Shown one piece after another: positions 9,385 through 14,884 of a DNA stretch of 14,884 bases. Below the pieces are notes generated by a model. That model was not told the origin of the DNA. It saw nothing but the letters and a program-made list of their open reading frames with translations, and did no database searches. The translations under genes were made by a program, and so were the position numbers. This DNA comes from Candidatus Pelagibacter sp. (lineage in GTDB: Bacteria > Pseudomonadota > Alphaproteobacteria > Pelagibacterales > Pelagibacteraceae). Each line of letters begins with the position of its first letter. The stretch's first letter is position 1. Where the stretch lies: the NCBI GenBank assembly GCA_013204495.1, contig JABMNQ010000126.1:1-14884 (forward strand), in the 5' to 3' direction.

Positions 9385-9669
9385 TTATTTTTTAACTTCA
9401 GCTGTATTAAGTAAACCTTGGATACCTGTGGATTTAATAATTTCAACTTTAACATTTTCAGAAATCAAAACTTCAACTCTTTCATTATCAACAACTCTTT
9501 CAATCGTACCAATAATTCCAGCAGTTGTAACTACTTTGTCCCCTCTTTTTAAGTTCTCAACCATGGCTTTATGCTCTTTAACTTTCTTTTGTTGAGGTCT
9601 TATTAAAAAAAAGTAAAAAATAACAAAAATTAAAATTAGTGGTATAAATTGGCCTATTCCTTGATCCAT
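9385..9669 (-). CDS. yajC: Sec translocase accessory protein YajC
   Basis: Small inner-membrane protein that copurifies with SecD-SecF and YidC. It has 94 aa, with a single N-terminal TM segment (about residues 8-23) running into FYFFLIRPQQKK, the family signature at 18-29. A cytoplasmic domain follows, containing LKRGDKVVTTAGIIGTIERV, also diagnostic. It is the first gene of a yajC-secD-secF unit. It has the clearest Shine-Dalgarno in the window (AAGGAG), which together with the 53-bp gap after serS suggests translation, and perhaps transcription, is restarted here rather than purely coupled to serS. Confidence 0.96.
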   Translation of the reverse strand: MDQGIGQFIPLILIFVIFYFFLIRPQQKKVKEHKAMVENLKRGDKVVTTAGIIGTIERVVDNERVEVLISENVKVEIIKSTGIQGLLNTAEVKK

Positions 9670-9673
9670 ATAA

Positions 9674-9679
9674 CTCCTT
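9674..9679 (-). promoter_or_regulatory. Consensus Shine-Dalgarno of yajC
   Basis: AAGGAG on the minus strand lies 4 nt before the yajC ATG. It is the strongest ribosome-binding match in this window, where most starts have none or only a weak purine stretch. It fits a fresh initiation site after the serS-yajC gap. Confidence 0.6.
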
Positions 9680-9722
9680 GATTAAAAGAAATACTTACAG
9701 CATCTTAACAATTAAAACAACT

Positions 9723-10982
9723 TTAAATCTTATTGATTTTCTCAATATTATTCATGTAAGGCTTTAAAACTTCGGGGATAATAATAGACCCATCTTCTTG
9801 TTGATAGTTTTCAAGTATTGCGACGAGTGTTCTTCCAACGGCTAGCCCACTACCATTTAGCGTGCCAACCAAAACTGTTTCTTTATTATCATTTTTATAT
9901 CTTGCTTTCATTCTTCTGGCTTGAAATGAGCCACAAGATGAGCAACTAGAAATTTCTCTATATTTATTTTCTGATGGAAGCCAAACTTCAATGTCAAAAG
10001 TTTTTTCCGCACTAAAACCCATATCACCAGTACATAAAATAATTTTTCTGTAAGGGAGTTTTAATAAATCTAATATTTTGGTGGCACAATCAGTCATTCT
10101 ATCCAGTTCTGACAAACATTTGTCGGCTTCAACAATGCTAACCATTTCAACTTTATAAAATTGATGCTGTCTAATCATTCCCTTAGTATCTTTTCCATAA
10201 CTACCAGCTTCTTTTCTAAAACAAGGGGTTGATGCTACCATCCGCATTGGAAGTTCTTTTTTATCAACTATTTGATCTTTAACAATATTGGTTAATATAA
10301 CTTCAGCCGTTGGAATTAAAAATTTTCTTTCATTAGAATCGTCAAGTTTAAGTTCAAATTGGTCATTATCAAATTTTGGTAATTGACCAGTACCAAACAT
10401 GGTAGAATCTGTGGCTATTAAAGGTGGTGAAATTTCCTTATAACCATTAATGTTAACGTGGGTGTCTAGCATAAAATTTGATAATGCTCTTTCCAATGAA
10501 GCTAATTTGTCTTTAACAAAAACAAACCTGGAACCAGTAGTTTTCGTTGCTAGCTCAAAATCTAACATATTTAAATTTTCACCTAATTCATAATGAGATT
10601 TTGGTTTAAAGGTAAATTCAGGTATTTTTCCTGATTTTAAAACTTCTATATTTGAATTTTCATCTTTACCTACGGGTACATCTAAATAAGGTATGTTGGG
10701 TATTGATGCCAAGATTGTATCTAGTTTATTTTTAGCTTCAAATTGTAGTTTACTAATTTTTTCAATTTCTATAGAAATATTTTTAGATTTTTCAAACTGC
10801 ATCTTATCTTTCGATTTTGATATATCTTTTTTCTCTTTTTCAAGTATTTCTCTTTGTTGAATATATTTTCTATTATTTTCGTCCAAAGATAAGATTTCTT
10901 CAACATCTATATCTAGGAACCTTTTATCTAAAGCTTTTTTAAAAGTTTCAATATCGTTTCTAATTTCTTTTATATTATGCAT
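9723..10982 (-). CDS. serS: Seryl-tRNA synthetase
   Basis: Class II synthetase charging tRNA-Ser (and tRNA-Sec where present) with serine in the cytoplasm. With the start chosen here it has 419 aa, typical for the family. A long helical arm (about residues 27-93, rich in Lys/Glu) binds the tRNA variable arm. The catalytic core has the TAEV serine-binding motif at 225-228, motif 2 as FRKEAGSYGKDTKGMIRQHQ beginning at 255, and motif 3 around NGSGLAVGRTL at 376-386. An in-frame ATG exists 7 codons upstream (11003). I prefer the ATG at 10980-10982 because MHNIKEIRND matches the usual SerS start (M-H/L-D-I-K) and a purine-rich AAGAAG lies about 8 nt before it. The start then overlaps the tatC stop by 8 bp (ATGCATAA). 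Confidence 0.95.
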   Translation of the reverse strand: MHNIKEIRNDIETFKKALDKRFLDIDVEEILSLDENNRKYIQQREILEKEKKDISKSKDKMQFEKSKNISIEIEKISKLQFEAKNKLDTILASIPNIPYLDVPVGKDENSNIEVLKSGKIPEFTFKPKSHYELGENLNMLDFELATKTTGSRFVFVKDKLASLERALSNFMLDTHVNINGYKEISPPLIATDSTMFGTGQLPKFDNDQFELKLDDSNERKFLIPTAEVILTNIVKDQIVDKKELPMRMVASTPCFRKEAGSYGKDTKGMIRQHQFYKVEMVSIVEADKCLSELDRMTDCATKILDLLKLPYRKIILCTGDMGFSAEKTFDIEVWLPSENKYREISSCSSCGSFQARRMKARYKNDNKETVLVGTLNGSGLAVGRTLVAILENYQQEDGSIIIPEVLKPYMNNIEKINKI

Positions 10983-11739
10983 CTTTTTTATTCTTCTTTT
11001 CAATAATATTTACAGAAAATATAGATAATTCATATAAAATCAATAATGGTATTGCTAAGCCAATTTGTGTTATGGGATCTGGCGGAGTTAATAGCGCTGC
11101 AGCAGCAAAAATCATTACAACAACATATTTTCTCTTTTCTCTGAGAAATTTAGCATCAACTATACCTACTCTGGCTAATAAACTAAGAACAACAGGTAGC
11201 TGAAAACTTATACCGAATGCAAAAATTAATTTCATTATAAGTGAAAGATATTCACTTACTTTTGCTTCTAATTGAATAGGTAATCCAGTTGATGCACCAG
11301 TGCTCTCGAATGAGAGAAAAAACTTTATGGCTAATGGCATTATTAAATAATAGACAAGCATACCTCCTAAGAAAAATAATATAGGTGTTAAAACTAGATA
11401 AGGAACAATTGCAATTTTTTCATGTTTATAGAGTCCTGGTGCAATAAATTTCCATATTTGCATTAATATATAGGGACATGTAATGAAGAATGCAGCAAAA
11501 AATGAAACCTTTAAGTATGTTAAAAAAGTTTCTTGTAAAGCTGTAAAAATTAATCTTCTATCAGTACCACTATCATTTACTGCTTTAGCAAATGGCTCAA
11601 CAAGAAAGCCATAAAGGTGTTCTGAAAAAAAATAACATCCAATAAAAAAGATGAATAAAAAAATAAAAGAATGAATTAATCTTTTTCTAAGTTCTGTTAA
11701 ATGACTTACAAAGCCACCTTCATTTTCGGATTTTGTCAT
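10975..11739 (-). CDS. tatC: Sec-independent (Tat) translocase subunit TatC
   Basis: Receptor subunit of the twin-arginine translocase; it binds the RR signal peptide of folded, often cofactor-bearing proteins at the cytoplasmic face. It has 254 aa with six predicted TM segments. The N-terminus reads SHLTELRKRL (residues 12-21), with Glu16 in the position of the signal-binding acidic residue. The first cytoplasmic loop FIAPGLYKHEK (98-108) carries Glu107, the second conserved acidic residue. FAFGISFQLPVV is at 173-184 and ALLTPPDPITQ at 215-225, both family signatures. The start overlaps the end of tatB by 20 bp, and the stop overlaps the serS start by 8 bp, so coupled translation is likely on both sides. 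Confidence 0.98.
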   Translation of the reverse strand: MTKSENEGGFVSHLTELRKRLIHSFIFLFIFFIGCYFFSEHLYGFLVEPFAKAVNDSGTDRRLIFTALQETFLTYLKVSFFAAFFITCPYILMQIWKFIAPGLYKHEKIAIVPYLVLTPILFFLGGMLVYYLIMPLAIKFFLSFESTGASTGLPIQLEAKVSEYLSLIMKLIFAFGISFQLPVVLSLLARVGIVDAKFLREKRKYVVVMIFAAAALLTPPDPITQIGLAIPLLILYELSIFSVNIIEKKNKKDA

Positions 11740-11947
11740 TATCTTTTTTTTCTTCTGCTGTTTTTTCTATTTCATTAGAGCCAATATCAAGGTCTGCAAC
11801 TTCACTTTGTATAGTACTAATATATCTTTTGGTTGTACCGATCCAAGATCCAACTTTTTTTAACATGAATGGAAAATCTTTAGGACCTATAACAATAATT
11901 GCTACAGCTACTACCAGTAAAATCTCAAACCAGCCAATAGTGGGCAT
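11720..11947 (-). CDS. tatB: Tat translocase subunit TatB
   Basis: Partner of TatC in the signal-peptide receptor complex. It has one N-terminal TM segment (about residues 6-20) with Glu8 at the conserved TatB position. The hinge GPKDFPFMLKKVGSWIG at 21-37 is the TatB rather than the TatA form, followed by an amphipathic helix. The C-terminal tail is only about 25 residues of Glu/Lys/Asp, for a total of 75 aa, whereas many TatB proteins exceed 120 aa; this looks like a minimal version. It lies between tatA (5-bp gap) and tatC (20-bp overlap), in the standard tatABC order. Confidence 0.95.
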   Translation of the reverse strand: MPTIGWFEILLVVAVAIIVIGPKDFPFMLKKVGSWIGTTKRYISTIQSEVADLDIGSNEIEKTAEEKKDNDKIRK

Positions 11948-11952
11948 TTGAT

Positions 11953-12153
11953 TTATTCTTTGTCTTTACTGTCTTGATTGTTTTCAGAAACATTTTTAGG
12001 TTCTGGCTCATCTGTGATATCTGTGGCCATACCTTTTTTAAAACTTTTAATGCCTTTTGCGACATCACCCATTAAACTAGAGATTTTGCCTCTACCAAAT
12101 AAAAGTACTACTAAAATTACAACTATTGCTATTTGCCAAATTCCTATGCTCAT
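11953..12153 (-). CDS. tatA: Tat translocase pore-forming subunit TatA
   Basis: Oligomerises at TatBC to let folded substrates cross the inner membrane. It has 66 aa. The short TM helix (residues 4-18) is followed by the hinge FGRGK at 19-23, the alphaproteobacterial form of the FGxxK motif. The amphipathic helix [19 protein letters not shown] and an acidic, disordered tail from about 45 follow. The SIGIWQIAI start and the lack of a Glu at position 8 separate it from TatB. A 42-bp gap follows scpB, with an AAGAGG ribosome-binding match at 12165-12170, 11 nt from the ATG. Confidence 0.96.
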   Translation of the reverse strand: MSIGIWQIAIVVILVVLLFGRGKISSLMGDVAKGIKSFKKGMATDITDEPEPKNVSENNQDSKDKE

Positions 12154-12164
12154 AAATTTTTATA

Positions 12165-12170
12165 CCTCTT
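12165..12170 (-). promoter_or_regulatory. Ribosome-binding site of tatA
   Basis: AAGAGG on the minus strand, 11 nt before the tatA ATG, in the 42-bp scpB-tatA gap. The spacing is slightly long. It is one of few recognisable Shine-Dalgarno sequences in the window and suggests independent initiation on tatA. Confidence 0.4.
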
Positions 12171-12195
12171 TTAGTATTTTTTTTAAAGAAAATTT

Positions 12196-12897
12196 TTATT
12201 TTTCTTCGTCAGGTTTAAGTGTTCCGCTTAACATCTCATCTATATTTTCATAGATATCCTCTTTTTTTTCTTCTTGTTTTTCTTTATAAAATTTACCAGT
12301 TCCAAATATTGCATTATCTATGTTTGAGGTATCAATTAAACCGGCAGATCCTAGCTCATCAACAGTAGGTAAATCCGATAATTTTTGGAGACTAAAATGA
12401 CTTAAAAAATCATCTGTAGTTCCATATTGAATAGGTTTTCCTGGCACATCTTTACGTCCTTGGGGTTTAACCCAATTAAGCTCCATCAATATATCAAGTG
12501 TATTTGTTCCAAATGCAACGCCTCTAATTTCTTCTATTTCAGCTCTAGTTACTGGTTGATGATAAACAATTATAGCAAGAGTTTCAATCGCAGCTCTAGA
12601 AAGTTTTTTTTCTACAGTTTTTTCTTGAGACATTAAATTGGATAGGGCTTCAGATGTTCTAAAAGACCATCTATTAGATATACAAACTAAATTTATACCC
12701 CTAGATGAATACTCCACTTGGAGTTTTTCTAAAGTTTTTAAAACATCAATTTTTTTTGAAATTTTTGATTCAATGGTATCTATATCGAGCGGTTCAGCAG
12801 CAGCAAAAACGATTGCTTCAACTTCTCTCTCACCTTCGTTCAGTTTGGTTGGGAAAGAAACTATATTATTACTCAAATTTTTTTTTATTTTTGTCAT
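12196..12897 (-). CDS. scpB: Segregation and condensation protein B
   Basis: Winged-helix dimer (kite subunit) that works with ScpA and SMC to compact and segregate the chromosome. It has 233 aa. EREVEAIVFAAAEPLDIDTIESKI opens the first winged helix at about residue 22. RAAIETLAIIVYHQPVTRAEIEEIRGV is the highly conserved ScpB core at about 101-127, followed by the second winged helix (GRKDVPGKPIQYGTTDDFLSHF). The tail from about 200 is low-complexity and rich in Glu and Lys. It overlaps scpA by 4 bp (ATGA), the classical coupled arrangement. No smc gene is in the window. Confidence 0.96.
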   Translation of the reverse strand: MTKIKKNLSNNIVSFPTKLNEGEREVEAIVFAAAEPLDIDTIESKISKKIDVLKTLEKLQVEYSSRGINLVCISNRWSFRTSEALSNLMSQEKTVEKKLSRAAIETLAIIVYHQPVTRAEIEEIRGVAFGTNTLDILMELNWVKPQGRKDVPGKPIQYGTTDDFLSHFSLQKLSDLPTVDELGSAGLIDTSNIDNAIFGTGKFYKEKQEEKKEDIYENIDEMLSGTLKPDEEK

Positions 12898-13634
12898 TTT
12901 ATTTCCTTAATATAAACATCATCAAATAAATTTTCTTGTTTAATAGTTAGATTACCTTCTTTAACAAGCTCAAGAGATCCAGTAAAAATTCCAGCCTTCC
13001 CTGATCTTCTATATTGAGTACCACTTTTAAAACTTTGAGGGATTAAATCGTTAATATTTTTCCAATCAATCAATTTTCCAAAGAATTCTCTAATTCTTTT
13101 TATTCCATCTTCTGTAGTAAAGACTGGCAATTTAGGAATGTTCATTCTTTGAAAATCTTTAGTCATAATAATAGAAGAATAAGATTTTAATAGTTCATAA
13201 AGATTTAATTTATATTCAGTGCTATAAATCGATCTAATACTCCCCTTGATGCCTCTTAATCTAATTTCTCTTCCTAGTCTTTTTCTTTTTAACATTTGAT
13301 CAGAAAGTAGTCGTATTAATTCTAATTTTTTTAATTGTAATTTTAATTTTTCAGCAACTTCCAATACTTTAAATTCTTCTTCAGAGTTGCCAGGTAATAA
13401 AAGTTTAGATTTTAAATAAGTTAACCATGTTGCCATTACCAAATACTCAGAAGCTACTTCTAAGTTAAGATTTTTTTCACTTGTGATGAATTCATAAAAT
13501 TGATCAGCTAACTTTGTTATAGAAATATCTTCAAGGTTTACTTTTTGTGCTTTAGCTAAATCTAATAGAATATCTAGTGGACCTTGATAATTATTAAGAT
13601 CTACATTAAAATTATTAGAATCAGTGTCTGGCAT
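12894..13634 (-). CDS. scpA: Segregation and condensation protein A
   Basis: Kleisin that bridges the SMC heads and binds a ScpB dimer. It has 246 aa. The N-terminal kleisin domain carries YQGPLDILLDLAKAQKVNLEDISITKLADQF at about residues 16-46, the strongest family signature, followed by EYLVMATWLTYLKSKLLLP. The middle is basic and helical (LKRKRLGREIRLRG), and the C-terminus is a small winged helix that should contact an SMC head. It lies 8 bp after nagZ and overlaps scpB by 4 bp. Identification is secure from the N-terminal signature and its pairing with scpB. Confidence 0.96.
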   Translation of the reverse strand: MPDTDSNNFNVDLNNYQGPLDILLDLAKAQKVNLEDISITKLADQFYEFITSEKNLNLEVASEYLVMATWLTYLKSKLLLPGNSEEEFKVLEVAEKLKLQLKKLELIRLLSDQMLKRKRLGREIRLRGIKGSIRSIYSTEYKLNLYELLKSYSSIIMTKDFQRMNIPKLPVFTTEDGIKRIREFFGKLIDWKNINDLIPQSFKSGTQYRRSGKAGIFTGSLELVKEGNLTIKQENLFDDVYIKEIK

Positions 13635-13642
13635 TCTAAATA

Positions 13643-14590
13643 TTAACTTAAAATTTTATAAAATTCTGATGTTTTTTTGATTATAAACTTACTTATTAAC
13701 GGTGAGTTAAGCGCAACCTCCAGCATTTCCTTATAATTTCCGTTGCAATGAAGTACTAAATCACAACCAGCATTAAAAGCCTTTAATGTATTTACCCTAA
13801 TTGAGTTTTTTAAACTTTTCATTGATATGTCATCAGACATAATAATGTTTTTAAATTTAATGTTATCTCTGATTAATTGGATAATTTCTTTAGAGTGAGT
13901 TGCTGTATTAAATTTATCGATATCTTGATAAATTATGTGAGCCGTCATGGCAAAAAGACTAGCTTTATTTTTAAAGGGTAAAAAATCATTTTTTAGTAAA
14001 TATTTACGTTTTTTTTTAATAGTAGGTGTTAATTTGTGACTATCAACCTTGGCCAAACCATGACCGGGTATATGCTTAATAATAGTACCAATTTTGTTTC
14101 GATGAAAGCTATCTATGCAAATGTCACCAATTGTGGAAACTACTTTAGGGTTTTTTGAAAATGATCTATCACCTATTATTGAACTTGAACCTTTTGACCT
14201 TAAATCAAGAACTGGTACGGTATTGATATTTATACCTATCGATTTAAGTAAAAATGACGTTTGGTTTGAAAATATTTTGTAATAGTCATAAAATTTTTTT
14301 TTGTCTTTTAAATAAAGGTTCCCAAAAAATTCACCTGTAAATGGGTCGGTGTTAATAAAATCTTTTAGTCTATTTACTCTACCACCCTCTTGATCTAGCA
14401 AAATTGGATATTTATCGTCTTTAAATAGTTTTCTTATTTGTTTGGTTAAAATGTTGGTATTTTTAAGAGACTTAATATTTCTAGAAAAAAGAATTACACC
14501 CCATGGTTTATATTTTTTTAAAAATTTTATTTCTTTTTCACCTAAAACTGTAGATTTAATTCCTGTGATAAAACTTCTTCTATTATTCAT
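13643..14590 (-). CDS. nagZ: Beta-N-acetylhexosaminidase NagZ (glycoside hydrolase family 3)
   Basis: Cytoplasmic murein-recycling enzyme that removes GlcNAc from GlcNAc-anhydroMur peptides. It has 315 aa, slightly shorter than the usual 330-345. Substrate-pocket motif LLDQEGGRVNRL is at 64-75, PVLDLRSKGSSSIIGDRSFS at 126-145 and KHIPGHG at 172-178. The flexible catalytic loop KVDSHKL carries the Asp183/His185 acid-base dyad, and the probable nucleophile is Asp253 in IMSDDISM. All catalytic positions expected for NagZ are present. It is preceded by a small membrane protein gene that overlaps it by 8 bp (ATGAATAA) and is followed 8 bp later by scpA, matching the usual alphaproteobacterial nagZ-scpA-scpB order. 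There is no sign of decay despite the modest shortening. Confidence 0.95.
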   Translation of the reverse strand: MNNRRSFITGIKSTVLGEKEIKFLKKYKPWGVILFSRNIKSLKNTNILTKQIRKLFKDDKYPILLDQEGGRVNRLKDFINTDPFTGEFFGNLYLKDKKKFYDYYKIFSNQTSFLLKSIGININTVPVLDLRSKGSSSIIGDRSFSKNPKVVSTIGDICIDSFHRNKIGTIIKHIPGHGLAKVDSHKLTPTIKKKRKYLLKNDFLPFKNKASLFAMTAHIIYQDIDKFNTATHSKEIIQLIRDNIKFKNIIMSDDISMKSLKNSIRVNTLKAFNAGCDLVLHCNGNYKEMLEVALNSPLISKFIIKKTSEFYKILS

Positions 14591-14846
14591 TATTATTTAT
14601 TAATTTCCAAAAATTATAACTTTTCTTATTTTTATCTATCCTCTTTTCCAGATATTCAAGAACATCATTAGTGTCGTTATTTAATAAAACTAATTTTTTA
14701 GAATAGGTGGCTATTTTTTCATCAGCTTCTTTGAAAGATCGGTAAGAGTTTTTTTTATTATTGTCAGAAAAATAATATTTAAAGGATAGAAAAAAAAATA
14801 AAGAAATCATCAATATAAAAAAAAGATATTTTAATTCTTTTAACAT
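14583..14846 (-). CDS. Unrecognised small single-pass membrane protein between argS and nagZ
   Basis: I do not recognise a family for this 87-aa protein. It has a short basic N-terminus, one hydrophobic segment (about residues 8-27, rich in Phe, Leu and Ile), then a charged region of about 60 residues rich in Lys, Asn and Glu with helix-like stretches (SFKEADEKIATYSKKL; DVLEYLEKRIDKN). There is no lipobox, no cleavable signal peptide with confidence, and no SPOR-type domain. It is held tightly in an operon: the ATG overlaps the upstream stop (TAATG) and its stop overlaps nagZ by 8 bp, which argues for a real gene. In many alphaproteobacteria this slot, between argS and nagZ, holds an SPOR-domain protein with an N-terminal TM helix. 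A reduced or replaced version is one reading, but no sequence similarity is shown. Confidence 0.75.
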   Translation of the reverse strand: MLKELKYLFFILMISLFFFLSFKYYFSDNNKKNSYRSFKEADEKIATYSKKLVLLNNDTNDVLEYLEKRIDKNKKSYNFWKLINNNE

Positions 14847-14884
14847 TACATTTTTTCAGGAGTATTGACGCCCACTATAGTCAT
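14846..14884 (-). CDS. argS: C-terminal end of a gene, probably arginyl-tRNA synthetase (partial)
   Basis: The last 39 bases encode, on the minus strand, a dozen codons ending in VGVNTPEKM and a TAA stop at 14846-14848. ArgS proteins typically end in a motif of the type LGV-x-xPE-x-M, and argS is the usual upstream neighbour of nagZ-scpAB in alphaproteobacteria, so this is most likely the argS 3' end. The ATG at the window edge is taken as an internal Met, not a start. The stop overlaps the next gene's ATG by one base. The identification rests on very few residues plus context. Confidence 0.6.
   Translation of the reverse strand: MTIVGVNTPEKM

Noticed and set aside
9670..9722. Promoter for yajC in the serS-yajC gap
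   Set aside because: TTGTTT and TAAGTA with 17-bp spacing can be found on the minus strand, but the -10 match is poor and such matches are common in this AT content.
10983..11003. Upstream in-frame ATG as an alternative serS start
   Set aside because: The extra MKRRIKK is not part of the normal SerS N-terminus, and the purine-rich site fits the downstream ATG better. It remains possible.
11978..12253. Hydrophobic plus-strand open frame opposite tatA and the scpB end
   Set aside because: Its hydrophobic appearance comes from reading antisense to tatA and scpB; there is no start signal or motif.
12427..12929. Several overlapping plus-strand open frames opposite scpB
   Set aside because: They overlap each other and the certain scpB gene; their composition is that of antisense AT-rich DNA.
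1..14884. tRNA or rRNA genes, CRISPR array, insertion sequence, toxin-antitoxin or defence system
   Set aside because: No spaced direct-repeat array, transposase, integrase, terminal inverted repeat, tRNA TPsiC-type stretch or defence gene was seen on reading both strands; essentially every base is within a housekeeping gene or a short spacer.

Overview
The window is a dense block of housekeeping genes from an AT-rich alphaproteobacterium. It most likely comes from the SAR11 / Pelagibacterales group or a similarly streamlined marine lineage. The evidence is the very low GC content, near-zero or overlapping gene junctions, short proteins rich in Lys, Asn and Ile, a TatA with the alphaproteobacterial FGRGK motif, and an alphaproteobacterial gene order (ssb-gyrA-coaD beside a divergent uvrA; argS-x-nagZ-scpA-scpB-tatABC-serS; yajC-secD-secF). 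The taxonomic call is an inference from these traits, not a phylogenetic result.

Layout. Positions 1-3325 (minus strand) hold ssb, gyrA and the first 100 codons of coaD, packed with a 5-bp gap and a 1-bp overlap. Positions 3326-3414 are an 89-bp AT-rich divergent promoter region. Positions 3415-6926 (plus strand) hold uvrA, then a 200-aa membrane protein resembling the membrane domain of PuuD-type urate oxidase without its cytochrome c domain; a 14-bp perfect palindrome containing TATAAT lies just before it. This pair converges on the next block with only 4 bp between stop codons. Positions 6931-14884 (minus strand) form one long array, in transcription order: the 3' end of a gene probably argS, an 87-aa unrecognised single-pass membrane protein, nagZ, scpA, scpB, tatA, tatB, tatC, serS, a 53-bp gap, yajC, secD and secF.

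How the genes relate. The minus-strand array combines chromosome condensation (ScpA/ScpB), murein recycling (NagZ), two protein-export machineries (Tat and the Sec accessory complex YajC-SecD-SecF) and two aminoacyl-tRNA synthetases (ArgS, SerS). Many junctions overlap (TAATG, ATGA, 8-bp ATGNATAA, a 20-bp tatB/tatC overlap, an abutting TAAATG), so translational coupling is likely. The ssb/gyrA/coaD and uvrA groups cover replication, topology, CoA synthesis and nucleotide excision repair.

I see no tRNA, rRNA, CRISPR array, insertion sequence, phage gene or defence system, and no intergenic stretch over 100 bp. I did not find a convincing undescribed multi-gene system. The points most worth following up are the 87-aa protein at the argS-nagZ junction, the stand-alone urate-oxidase-like membrane protein with its palindromic promoter, the serS/yajC junction that appears to have lost genes, and lineage-type residue changes in GyrA and UvrA.
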